A stretch of 34,534 nucleotides of DNA from a virus: positions 1 to 34,534 of the IMG/VR virus record IMGVR_UViG_3300028399_000023; one strand, 5' to 3'. Of the stretch, positions 1 to 5,834 are shown in pieces. Position 1 is the first letter of the stretch, and each line of letters opens with the position of its first letter. The notes under the pieces are model-generated. The model made no database searches and was not told the DNA's origin. It saw only the letters and a program-made list of their open reading frames with translations. The translations under genes were made by a program, and so were the position numbers.

Positions 1-32
1 GCTAGAGAAAGATCTAGTACGGAGGATTGATG

Positions 33-389
33 ATGTGTATAGACTCTTGGTTGAAATCAGTCATCGTAATGGTATTTCTTCTCGTCCCAATAATGGGGAC
101 CGCCGGTGAGAAAGACTATGTGCTGCAGAATTGTTCTGGCATTGTGGAATATCGGCTGCCAGATCTAACTCGCGTGGACTGTCTCACTTTAGAGGTGGCG
201 TGGGAGTATGAATGGGCACAGAATTGGTATGAGGCTATTGGACAAGCATTGCACTATGCAATGTGGACTGGACGGGAAGGCGGAGTAGCGTTGATTACAG
301 CGCCGGAACAACAACGATTCGTTGAACGTGCTCGTCGGTTGATTGCACATTACCGTCTCCCACTTCGACTAAAGAGGATAGACAAATGA
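33..389 (+). CDS. Secreted PD-(D/E)XK-like small protein
   Basis: About 118 residues. A hydrophobic segment at residues 7-24 followed by GTAGE looks like a signal peptide. The body carries TRVDCLT, then AWEYEWA, then EAIGQALHYA. I recognise this order from a family of small secreted proteins with a PD-(D/E)XK nuclease-like fold (usual form D-x-LT ... AIEVDFA ... EAIGQSLHYA), so D49, E58 and Q71 are the candidate site residues. The start was chosen 7 bases after GGAGG (21-25); ATG at 30 and TTG at 27 are also in frame. It precedes the holin-like gene with a 4-base overlap. Nuclease activity is not established for this family. Its place in the lysis cassette suggests an exported accessory role. 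Confidence 0.6.
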   Translation: MCIDSWLKSVIVMVFLLVPIMGTAGEKDYVLQNCSGIVEYRLPDLTRVDCLTLEVAWEYEWAQNWYEAIGQALHYAMWTGREGGVALITAPEQQRFVERARRLIAHYRLPLRLKRIDK

Positions 390-571
390 AGGGTTACCGC
401 AAACTGGTATTGTTTCTGCTGGTAGAAACCTTTGCCTGTGCTGCGTTGTGGGCGGGAAAACTGCCACCAGAGGTCTGGGCTAGCTTTTCACAATGGGCTT
501 TTGCCGCCTTTGTTCTTGGCAACATTGGTGAGCATATGAAGAGTGCTTTTGTGGAGAAGAAAGATGTCTGA
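386..571 (+). CDS. Holin-like small membrane protein
   Basis: 61 residues with two hydrophobic segments (about 6-23 and 28-46) separated by a short GKLPPE turn, and a charged C-terminal tail ending EKKDV. The size, topology and position just before the spanin genes fit a class II-like holin or a pinholin, which would permeabilise the inner membrane and time lysis. The ATG overlaps the upstream stop (ATGA), so translation is probably coupled. No endolysin is visible in the window; it may lie left of base 1. The assignment rests on topology and context, not on a specific motif. Confidence 0.45.
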   Translation: MKGYRKLVLFLLVETFACAALWAGKLPPEVWASFSQWAFAAFVLGNIGEHMKSAFVEKKDV

Positions 572-1004
572 ACGACCTGAATTTACAACTCGGGCCGCCA
601 AGCGTGTCTTCCCCACAATCATTGTAGTATTGCTGCTGTGCTACCTGTTGTGGGGCTGGTCAGGCCCAGTTCTAGCGGTAGGGCTATTCTACGCTACCTG
701 GATTGTGTTTGTAGCGGTGATGGGGCTCAAGTGGACTCGAGACAGACACCAATCCAGAGGCCGCCCCATTCCTACCCCATTCAAGCTATTCGCTTGGCCG
801 GTGGTCTTTGTATTTGGGCTGATGGATGTGGCTTTCAATGTGGTGTACGGCACACTGTTCTTTCATGAACTGCCCAAGGAATGGCTATTCACGGAACGGG
901 TGAGCCGCTGGAATGACTTGAATACATGGCAGGGAGATCTGGCAAAGTGGCTGTGCTGGGCTTGGCTGGATCCGGCAGATCCTGATGGAGTGCACTGTTC
1001 TTAA
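564..1004 (+). CDS. Conserved phage membrane protein, function unknown
   Basis: 146 residues. There is a paired hydrophobic segment at about 16-47 and another at about 77-100 (WPVVFVFGLMDVAFNVVYGT), followed by a soluble tail ending in DPADPDGVHCS. Proteins with this tail (LDPxDPDGxHC) and a WP-x-VFGLMD-x-xN segment recur in proteobacterial phages near lysis or structural genes, but I know no proven function. The start at 564 has GGAG at 553-556 and overlaps the upstream gene by 8 bases. The in-frame ATG at 543 lies deep inside the previous gene and has no clear ribosome site. Confidence 0.6.
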   Translation: MSERPEFTTRAAKRVFPTIIVVLLLCYLLWGWSGPVLAVGLFYATWIVFVAVMGLKWTRDRHQSRGRPIPTPFKLFAWPVVFVFGLMDVAFNVVYGTLFFHELPKEWLFTERVSRWNDLNTWQGDLAKWLCWAWLDPADPDGVHCS

Positions 1005-1015
1005 ATCACAGTATT

Positions 1016-1078
1016 GGGGTGCTGGCTGTGCGACATCACAGAGATCCCCCGCCTCCTCTGTAGTGCGGTCGGCACCCC
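1016..1078 (+). promoter_or_regulatory. Structured leader before the spanin genes
   Basis: GGGGTGC (1016-1022) pairs with GCACCCC (1072-1078). Inside, ACAGAG pairs with CTCTGT across a C-rich loop, and CTGTG can alternatively pair with CACAG. There is no T-run after the 3' arm, so this is not a typical terminator. It lies 22 bases upstream of the Rz start and may adjust spanin expression or be an RNA processing site. Confidence 0.35.
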
Positions 1079-1099
1079 ACCTATTAAAGAGGTGATGCT

Positions 1100-1420
1100 A
1101 TGATTGGCTTTATATTGACATTCTTGAGAGCTCGAGCTAAACTCATTGGTATCATTGCTATCGTGGCTGGATTGGTGGGGGTGTATTATGCTGGCTACAG
1201 ACATGCCTCTCTGGGATGTGAAGCAAAAGTGTTGAAGGCCACTGCCAAATTGAGGGCACGACAGGATGAATTAATAAAGGAGCTGGAAGATGAACGGCAA
1301 AAGCGCAAGGTGGTTTATCGGGATCGTGTGCGGGTGGTGGAGAGGGTTGCGGACCCCACTGGCTGTATTGATCAGCCTCCCCCTGTTGACGTCGTGCGCG
1401 CTATTCGCGGCCAAGATTGA
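1100..1420 (+). CDS. Rz: Rz-like inner-membrane spanin subunit
   Basis: 106 residues: an N-terminal membrane anchor (about 14-31, LIGIIAIVAGLVGVYYAG), then a charged coiled-coil-like region (about 37-80, rich in K, E and R), and a C-terminal tail with GCIDQPPP and DVVRAIRG, typical of i-spanins. The protein would span the periplasm and work with the Rz1 lipoprotein to fuse inner and outer membranes in the last step of lysis. The start follows AAAGAGGTG. A second gene (Rz1) begins inside it in another frame, the classical embedded arrangement. Spanins imply a Gram-negative host. Confidence 0.85.
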   Translation: MIGFILTFLRARAKLIGIIAIVAGLVGVYYAGYRHASLGCEAKVLKATAKLRARQDELIKELEDERQKRKVVYRDRVRVVERVADPTGCIDQPPPVDVVRAIRGQD

Positions 1421-1574
1421 GTTGAATCCTGCGCTGGTACGCGACTGTGATAATCCGCAGTTGCCGACAGAGAATGTTGTGTGGCGGGATATTGCGGTGC
1501 TGGCGATTGAAAGAGGTGAGGCGCTGGAGGAGTGCACCTCCCGTATGCGTGCCATACGTGAAGCGGCCGACTAG
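1290..1574 (+). CDS. Rz1: Rz1-like outer-membrane spanin lipoprotein
   Basis: 94 residues read in a different frame from Rz and overlapping it by 131 bases. A signal peptide ends in a lipobox LTSC with the lipidated Cys at residue 36. The mature part is about 59 residues. The ATG has AAGGAG about 8 bases upstream, inside the Rz coding sequence. It would be lipid-anchored in the outer membrane and bind the C-terminus of Rz. The mature sequence is less proline-rich than lambda Rz1, but the architecture and position make the call secure. Confidence 0.85.
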   Translation: MNGKSARWFIGIVCGWWRGLRTPLAVLISLPLLTSCALFAAKIELNPALVRDCDNPQLPTENVVWRDIAVLAIERGEALEECTSRMRAIREAAD

Positions 1575-1576
1575 AT

Positions 1577-1628
1577 GAGGTGCTACATGTGGACATCGGG
1601 GAGTCAGGAGGTGCCACATGTGGACATC
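1577..1628 (+). repeat. Tandem 21-bp imperfect direct repeat
   Basis: Bases 1577-1597 and 1608-1628 match at 20 of 21 positions, with a 31-base period. Each copy contains GAGGTG, a short spacer and ATGTGGACATC, so a ribosome-site-plus-start-codon unit has been duplicated directly after the Rz1 stop. The second copy opens a 36-codon frame ending at 1728. It may be a remnant of a duplicated small gene or a protein/RNA binding site. Confidence 0.6.
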
Positions 1629-1842
1629 AGAAGAGGTCTCTGGCCTGGCTCGAAAAGGGAGAGGAGGCAGCCAGGAGAGGTCGGAGGAGCGGGGATCCCC
1701 TCTGTACCGGGCCACCCCTATCTACTAGGGTAAAAACTCGCCTCGAGAGGCCTGAAAATACGCCTACGAGAGCTACAGGAGAGCCGCGAGGAGCCGAGAA
1801 CAGAGAGAAGACGGTAGTGGGCTATAGGGGGCTTAGAGATCT

Positions 1843-1879
1843 CCCCTCCTCGAGACTGGAGAGGGCTCTCGAGGAGGGG
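1843..1879. repeat. 13-bp perfect inverted repeat (hairpin)
   Basis: CCCCTCCTCGAGA (1843-1855) is the exact reverse complement of 1867-1879, with an 11-base loop. It would form a very stable hairpin on either transcript where the two transcription units converge. It lacks a following T-run on either strand, so an intrinsic-terminator role is uncertain. It could block transcripts or protect 3' ends. Confidence 0.55.
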
Positions 1880-1975
1880 CATCGAGAAGGGTCCGAGAGG
1901 GGAGCGCTGCTGGCCCGGGTTGCTCTGGGGAGTGGTTCGACGTGAGGGGAGGGGAGTCTCTGTGCCAAGTGGTGG

Positions 1976-2092
1976 CTAGAACAGTTGAATTAAGGCGCCT
2001 AGTAGTAGCACACCAAGCAGAGCAACCCATCCAGCGATGATTGTAGTGTAGAGCACCATCAAAGCCAGTTCTTTCAATTCATCTTTGTTCAT
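1976..2092 (-). CDS. 38-residue membrane protein
   Basis: This gene is too short for usual ORF cut-offs. The translation begins MNKDELKEL and continues into one long hydrophobic segment (about residues 10-37) ending LIQLF. The start overlaps the end of the upstream gene by 14 bases and has AGAGGGA 6-8 bases before the ATG. It is the last gene of the long minus-strand series. With one membrane helix and a short charged N-terminus it could be an inhibitor or accessory membrane peptide; no family is recognised. Confidence 0.55.
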   Translation of the reverse strand: MNKDELKELALMVLYTTIIAGWVALLGVLLLGALIQLF

Positions 2093-2327
2093 TGTGTTCC
2101 CTCTTTAACTGCTCACGCTGTTGTTGAATAGAGCGCTGGTGTAGCACGGATAGCATAAACAAAGCAGGCCACAGCAATCCAGCTACGACAACATCCCCCG
2201 CTGTTTCCGGCTGCCAATCTGGGTCAACCAGATATACAAGCAAACAACCTGTACATGACCAGATTGCTATTGCTAGAAAGGCAGCCAGTACACTCAGAAT
2301 TATTTGCACTATTTCAACCATTAGCAC
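2079..2327 (-). CDS. Small two-helix membrane protein, unknown
   Basis: 82 residues with two hydrophobic segments (about 5-33, including CTGCLLVYLV, and about 45-63) and a long basic/Gln-rich C-terminal tail (QQQREQLKREHNEQR). No family is recognised. It overlaps the upstream gene by 7 bases and the downstream 38-residue membrane gene by 14, so the three small genes at the end of the early region are probably translated together. Neighbouring membrane genes suggest a membrane-associated role such as superinfection control, but that is only context. Confidence 0.55.
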   Translation of the reverse strand: MLMVEIVQIILSVLAAFLAIAIWSCTGCLLVYLVDPDWQPETAGDVVVAGLLWPALFMLSVLHQRSIQQQREQLKREHNEQR

Positions 2328-2557
2328 ATCCTCCTGTCTTTCTTAATCTTCTCAGTCGTTGCTGAGGATTGTTTGAGTGGGATGCCATCCCCTCGCATGC
2401 GCTTGTTATACTTGCGCAGGGTGCCCTTCAAATATTCCTCCACCTGTGCCTTGGTTCCACTGCGCCAGCCATTGATGGGAGAGAACTGATCACTGTCACT
2501 TGTGATCGTATAGTGCCATCCCCCATTTTCAAATTTGAATAGCTTGTATTTCATCAT
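2321..2557 (-). CDS. Hypothetical early protein
   Basis: 78 residues (77 if the second ATG is used); GAGGGA precedes the tandem ATGATG. The N-terminal half (MKYKLFKFENGGWHYTITSDS) looks like a small beta-rich domain and the C-terminal half is strongly basic (LRKYNKRMRGDG ... KIKKDRR). I do not recognise a family. The basic tail could bind nucleic acid. It is the first of three overlapping small genes at the distal end of the minus-strand region. Confidence 0.55.
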   Translation of the reverse strand: MMKYKLFKFENGGWHYTITSDSDQFSPINGWRSGTKAQVEEYLKGTLRKYNKRMRGDGIPLKQSSATTEKIKKDRRMC

Positions 2558-2642
2558 GTGTTGTCCCTCTTAATAGAAAATGCCCTACGCGGACGGCTGG
2601 GCTGCCGGGGAAGAGGGAACGGACCGCGCTTCCGTGAGGGGG

Positions 2643-3275
2643 TCAGAATTGCCAGGTGAGGCCGATCATCAGCACCTCGTTGGTGGTGTTGACTGTTCGG
2701 CGGGCATTGCCATAAACTGGTTTGGTTTCAACACACTCATGCCACTCATATTTAATGCATTCTTCACCCGTCTTTCTTCTACCAAAAAATTGGTAGTTGT
2801 GGTCTACACGCATTACACGCAACCAAAGGGCATCAGGCAACTGTTCATTATTGGAATGCAATGCACGACGCACTTCAACCCATCTACCTACGTCAGAAGG
2901 ATGATTGCCTGCTGACAACACAGGAACTCCGGCTACATTAACAAATGCCTTAGCTTTGCTGGTTGCATATTTACCAATTCCGCCAGAGAATGACCAGTTA
3001 TCATCTAATACCAGGCGCAGGAAAATTCCCACACCTTCCGTGGCCGCCATCAACACTTCTCCTCCAACATGCCACCCAAGATGCGGCGGCCCCATGCGAG
3101 GATCGATGTTGTGCACGACAGCGAAGCGCATGCCAATGTGGTTCTCTTCCAGTGAGAAGTCAGGTTCGCTGGTGGAAGTGCTGGTGTTCTGTGCAAACAT
3201 TCCAACCTCAGGTTCCACCGCATAGAGTGGACTGAATACGAAGATCAACATCAGTGTAATCAATAGGTTTTTCAT
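2643..3275 (-). CDS. Secreted protein with outer-membrane barrel-like C-terminus
   Basis: 210 residues. A clear signal peptide (KNLLITLMLIFVFSPLYA, cleavage likely after residue 19) starts the protein. The rest alternates polar and hydrophobic residues, and the chain ends VLMIGLTWQF; a terminal Phe after alternating hydrophobics is the sorting signal of outer-membrane beta-barrels. The length would suit a small, possibly eight-stranded barrel, as in phage Lom-like proteins. A phage-coded surface protein could mask receptors or alter the cell surface during infection. No specific family is recognised. It stands apart, with about 75-85-base gaps on both sides. Confidence 0.55.
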   Translation of the reverse strand: MKNLLITLMLIFVFSPLYAVEPEVGMFAQNTSTSTSEPDFSLEENHIGMRFAVVHNIDPRMGPPHLGWHVGGEVLMAATEGVGIFLRLVLDDNWSFSGGIGKYATSKAKAFVNVAGVPVLSAGNHPSDVGRWVEVRRALHSNNEQLPDALWLRVMRVDHNYQFFGRRKTGEECIKYEWHECVETKPVYGNARRTVNTTNEVLMIGLTWQF

Positions 3276-3349
3276 TGTTCATCCCTCCATCTAGTTTGTG
3301 CTTCCATTCATTAATTTGATCTGTTTCTCCATTTACAGACCAACTACAG

Positions 3350-3625
3350 TTACTTCCTATAGCCTAGTATCTTGAGCGCGGCAGACAACTCGACTTCGCG
3401 CTCTATGAATCCCTCGCCTTCACACTCTGGACAAGCAATTTCTTCGGGTTCTGATTCCATATAGTGTTCACGGATGTACTTTTGCATCTCTTCTTCTGAA
3501 GGTTTCTCTCCAGTTGCTGCCTCAGCAGCCATATACCACTCCCACAGTTCTTGCCAACAAGGGTTGGTAATCACTCCATTGGTACACGCTGTGCACCTCT
3601 TACGTTCTTTTACGAAAAAGGCCAT
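3350..3625 (-). CDS. Zinc-ribbon small protein
   Basis: 91 residues with two paired-cysteine motifs, CTAC near the N-terminus and CPEC near residue 72, the latter followed by EGEGFIERE. This resembles the CxxCxGxG knuckles of DnaJ. Between them lies a helical acidic stretch. GGAGGTG precedes the start. No enzyme motif is seen. It opens a run of small cysteine-pair proteins (3350-6020) that probably bind zinc; single members of such phage sets are often host-takeover or RNA/DNA-binding factors, but the role here is unknown. Confidence 0.6.
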   Translation of the reverse strand: MAFFVKERKRCTACTNGVITNPCWQELWEWYMAAEAATGEKPSEEEMQKYIREHYMESEPEEIACPECEGEGFIEREVELSAALKILGYRK

Positions 3626-3640
3626 TTCACACCTCCGATT

Positions 3641-3976
3641 TCATATTCGTTTGTTCCACTTTTCTATCGCCTTGTCATACCATCCTGGATCCTCATTATC
3701 TCGGCCGCCAGTCGAAACATCTGGACCATGAGCAAAACAATCTATGCAAAGGACCCACCCATGTTCCATTTCACGAGTATCATCCACTTCAAATACTAAA
3801 TCTTGACTACCACAGAATGGACAAGGCTTAGCTCTATCTGAACTGATAAACATGACTGAATTTGTACCCTCTTTTCGAATAACGAATTGTGTCAGGCAGT
3901 TGTTACAAACATATCTAGTTCCCAACCTTTCAACCACATCAAGCAGCCCACAACGTGGACAGGTATATCTACTCAC
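3641..3976 (-). CDS. Lar-like restriction-alleviation family protein
   Basis: 111 residues with a GTG start. The N-terminus has its own zinc ribbon (CPRC ... CNNC). The C-terminal half, from KPCPFCGS through CIDCFAHGP to AIEKWNKR, matches the Lar-type layout of two cysteine pairs followed by a helix with WNxR. Lar of the Rac prophage reduces EcoKI restriction by modulating the methylase, but most phage members are untested. The duplicated ribbon is unusual. The family call is good; an anti-restriction function is inferred. Confidence 0.65.
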   Translation of the reverse strand: MSRYTCPRCGLLDVVERLGTRYVCNNCLTQFVIRKEGTNSVMFISSDRAKPCPFCGSQDLVFEVDDTREMEHGWVLCIDCFAHGPDVSTGGRDNEDPGWYDKAIEKWNKRI

Positions 3977-3987
3977 AACACAATCCC

Positions 3988-4236
3988 TTATATAACCCGC
4001 AAATCTTGAAACTTCTCCTTAGAACACCACAGGGTTTTATCGTGACATATATCAATGTGGATGTCGCCATTTTCCCAGACATGGGGTTCCCCAAAGAGCG
4101 GACACCAGTCTCCACAATTGACTGGATATGCAGCATCACCAGGGGGAGAAAACGGGCAAAATTGCTCTTTCAGCTGGTTACCACGTTTTACACTCAGAAA
4201 TCCTCTTTCGCTAATTTGAATGTCGTATTCACTCAT
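3988..4236 (-). CDS. Cysteine-rich hypothetical protein
   Basis: 82 residues with CPFSPPG, then NCGDWCPLFGEP, then DICHDKTLWC. The CPFSP/CGDWCPLFG pattern recurs in small phage proteins of unknown function. Four or five cysteines plus a histidine suggest a zinc-binding fold. A strong GGAGGG site precedes the ATG. The neighbours on both sides also carry cysteine pairs. Confidence 0.6.
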   Translation of the reverse strand: MSEYDIQISERGFLSVKRGNQLKEQFCPFSPPGDAAYPVNCGDWCPLFGEPHVWENGDIHIDICHDKTLWCSKEKFQDLRVI

Positions 4237-4262
4237 CCCAACCCTCCTTCTGTTTTAATTGT

Positions 4263-4490
4263 CTACTCTATATCTGACCTAAATTGCGTTTCACCACAAA
4301 CTGCACAATAATACCACTCACCATGAAACATTCCCGGACCTGAATATTGCCAGTCATGGCCCATCTTTCCACACATCTCCCTCAGCTGCCGACGCTCTTC
4401 TAGTTGTGATTCATACACTTTCTTTCTTGCTTCTCGACACTCTTTATCGAGCTCTTCTATACGCGCACGAATCTCTTGTTTTGTGAGCAT
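4263..4490 (-). CDS. Coiled-coil plus zinc-ribbon small protein
   Basis: 75 residues. The first half is a highly charged helix (residues 3-38, rich in E, R and K, coiled-coil-like). The second half has MCGKMGHDWQYS, then YYCAVCGETQF, giving a possible Cys/His zinc site. The GHDWQ...C..CG layout is common in small phage proteins of unknown role. GAGGTG is 8 bases upstream of the ATG. It is the first coding gene downstream of the structured non-coding stretch at 4499-5132. Confidence 0.6.
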   Translation of the reverse strand: MLTKQEIRARIEELDKECREARKKVYESQLEERRQLREMCGKMGHDWQYSGPGMFHGEWYYCAVCGETQFRSDIE

Positions 4491-4511
4491 GTTCTGTTCA
4501 CCTCATGAAAA

Positions 4512-4802
4512 TGGTGGCAACCCCATCGACTGGCTGGATTTGAACCAGCTTGCACTAACCTATGCAACTTAGTGTCACTGATGGTCTTTGAATGTTCTAC
4601 CATTAAGCTATCAGTCCAGGTGCCTCCAGACCCCTGCCGGTAGGGTCTGGAAGCAATAGCTAATTACTTCAGGCGCCGGCATTGCCTCCCCTTCGTTAGA
4701 AGCCCCACAGGGGTATTAAATGCTGCCGCACAACAGCGGGGACGCTGTGCGACAGTTTCCCGGCTATAGGCCGGAAAACTGGTGGCAACCCCATCGACTG
4801 GC
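4512..4802. repeat. 23-bp perfect direct repeat pair
   Basis: Bases 4512-4534 and 4780-4802 are identical (core GGCAACCCCATCGACTGG). On the minus strand each copy ends TGCCACCA and can close a stem with an upstream GGCA: in copy 1 around tRNA-like element 1, in copy 2 around a GCCGG/CCGGC hairpin. The shared GATGGGG could form a long-range or kissing contact. This supports a common RNA module used twice. Confidence 0.6.
4526..4618 (-). ncRNA. tRNA-like element 1 (degenerate or atypical)
   Basis: Read on the minus strand, a canonical T-arm is present (GCTGG, loop TTCAAAT, CCAGC), closed by a 7-bp acceptor-like stem TGGACTG/CAGTCGA with one mismatch. AGCTTAATGGTAGAAC resembles a tRNA D-arm. 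The expected 5-bp/7-base anticodon arm is absent; instead CACTAA/TTAGTG encloses a 10-base loop. No CCA follows directly, though ACCA occurs 13 bases downstream. It is either a decayed tRNA gene or a tRNA-like domain of a larger RNA. Confidence 0.4.
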
Positions 4803-4938
4803 CGGTCGCTACTCCGGCTGCCTCACTTTTACGCTGGCCAGGCGATCCGCTCTGACGGAGGCGGGCGAGGATGGTGGTCCACCTAGTCCCGCGTGTCTGC
4901 TTTCCACGCCGCAGCCGACAGGGTCACCATAGCTAGAT

Positions 4939-5018
4939 GGGCATTGCGGGACTCGAACCCGCTCCGCTCACCACCGCTAGAGGCTAGCATAGCGGCAGCT
5001 ATTGCGGCGACACTGCCC
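4939..5018 (-). ncRNA. tRNA-like element 2 (degenerate or atypical)
   Basis: On the minus strand the T-arm is perfect (GCGGG, loop TTCGAGT, CCCGC). It is closed by GGGCAGT/AATGCCC, a 7-bp acceptor-like stem with one mismatch. No normal D-arm or anticodon arm is found; CCGCTA/TAGCGG encloses a 10-base loop, the same 6-bp, 10-base layout as element 1. The repetition of this odd arm argues against independent random decay. No 3' CCA is encoded. Confidence 0.4.
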
Positions 5019-5132
5019 CCGGCCAAGGGGCGCGGTCATGCCCATAAACTGGAGACACCCTCCTGACTGTTTTCTGCATTGGCTTCTGCCTAGCCCCAGC
5101 GCAATAAGCTGGGCGCAGCCAGGAGGATGTTA

Positions 5133-5396
5133 TTACAACTTTGCGCAAGTGATGCAAATCCACTCTTCCTCATTCCAAATTAAAGAACCAGATTCTCGTA
5201 CTCCGCAATTTGCACAATATGGATTGTCTGCCAGTTCAGTGACCCAAGAACCATCATACCAAACTCCTGAAATGGCCGTAAGTTTTTTAATAAGAGGATG
5301 CTGATCTGCCTTTTCTTTAGCTTCATCTCTCGACTCAGCAGGAACGAGAATGAGCACCCCGAAGTCAATTATTACATGATAAGACTTCATTGTCAA
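5133..5396 (-). CDS. Small protein with C-terminal zinc ribbon
   Basis: 87 residues. The first 60 look like a compact alpha/beta domain (YHVIIDFGVLILVPAESRDEAKEKA), reminiscent of short phage domains with a strand followed by a DEAxxxA helix. The end carries CANC ... CITC, a zinc ribbon. The ATG overlaps the stop of the upstream gene as ATGA, so this start was preferred to the Met two codons later. It is the last coding gene before the structured non-coding stretch. Confidence 0.6.
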   Translation of the reverse strand: MTMKSYHVIIDFGVLILVPAESRDEAKEKADQHPLIKKLTAISGVWYDGSWVTELADNPYCANCGVRESGSLIWNEEEWICITCAKL

Positions 5397-5584
5397 TCCT
5401 CCCCCGACCTCCCCATAACGAGTTGAACTACAACTCTATTTATGCCAGAACCGTCACACGCAGGACAGGTCCATGATTGTATCCAGATATCTCCTGGCCC
5501 TCCATCATCTATTTTGCCACGTCCTCTACATTTTGGACAGGCGATGGATTTGATTAAATTGTCTAGGTCTTCCCAAGTTATCAT
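5393..5584 (-). CDS. DnaJ-like zinc-knuckle small protein
   Basis: 63 residues with CPKCRGRGKI and CPACDGSGI, two CxxCxGxG knuckles as in the DnaJ central zinc domain, separated by about 20 residues. In DnaJ these fold against each other around zinc. Alone, such modules in phages are of unknown function. It overlaps the next gene by 4 bases. Confidence 0.6.
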   Translation of the reverse strand: MITWEDLDNLIKSIACPKCRGRGKIDDGGPGDIWIQSWTCPACDGSGINRVVVQLVMGRSGED

Positions 5585-5619
5585 TTCGTTTCACCATCGA
5601 AGGTTACGTTCGCACGAGA

Positions 5620-5808
5620 TCAGCCTTCCATAAATTTTAGCTTTTCTTCAATCGTCATGCTGTCAGCATCCGGGAAGATAGCATATTTGCCTTGCGTTGA
5701 AATGGATCGGTCCATACTGCAAATCTGTTTCTGCTCCCCCTCCGTTAGCTGGATGCAAATAGGCTGATCATCACTGTTATACCAGGTATCTCCAATTTTG
5801 ACACGCAT
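5620..5808 (-). CDS. Hypothetical early protein
   Basis: 62 residues: MRVKIGDTWYNSDDQPICIQLTEGEQKQI, then KYAIFPDADSMTIEEKLKFM. The WYxSDDQPICIxLxEGE segment is recurrent in small proteins of Gram-negative phages, with no known function to my knowledge. GGAG precedes the start. There are no cysteine pairs, unlike its neighbours. Confidence 0.6.
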   Translation of the reverse strand: MRVKIGDTWYNSDDQPICIQLTEGEQKQICSMDRSISTQGKYAIFPDADSMTIEEKLKFMEG

Positions 5809-5834
5809 ATCAACATCTCCACAACAATGTATAT

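Larger units (their letters stand above)
1575..1975. other. Purine-rich gap between convergent units
   Basis: This 400-base stretch separates the end of the plus-strand late genes from the last minus-strand early gene. The plus strand is strongly G/A-rich, with many GGAGAG and CTCGAG words. It contains a 21-base imperfect direct repeat and a 13-bp perfect hairpin (listed separately). An open frame of 121 codons (1580-1945) is low in complexity and I regard it as spurious. A 36-codon frame at 1618-1728 has a good GGAGG site but no recognisable product. No clear T-tailed terminator was found for either strand. Confidence 0.5.
4499..5132 (-). ncRNA. Structured gene-free region, candidate large ncRNA
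   Basis: About 630 bases without a credible gene in a region otherwise packed with overlapping genes. It holds two tRNA-like units on the minus strand (separate entries), a 23-bp direct repeat, and many stems. Examples are CCAGACCC/GGGTCTGG (4626-4650), ACAGCG/CGCTGT around 4733-4748, CCGGC/GCCGG at about 4760-4774, GCGTG/CACGC near 4891-4908, ATGGTG/CACCAT closing about 4871-4930, and CCCAGC/GCTGGG near 5095-5113 nested in CCTCCTG/CAGGAGG. The size, tRNA-like parts and phage context recall the GOLLD and ROOL classes of ornate RNAs, but I cannot match a specific model. The minus strand is inferred from the T-arms and flanking genes. Confidence 0.45.

Noticed and set aside
1580-1945. 121-codon plus-strand frame after Rz1
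   Set aside because: The product is low-complexity (E, R, G) and reflects the purine-rich composition; its start is inside a direct repeat in another phase than the ribosome site.
4939-5018. Normal tRNA gene
   Set aside because: The T-arm and acceptor stem fit, but no D-arm or 7-base anticodon loop could be folded, so only a tRNA-like call is made.
4499-5132. tmRNA
   Set aside because: There is a tRNA-like T-arm, but no recognisable tmRNA 5' end or tag-peptide reading frame was found.
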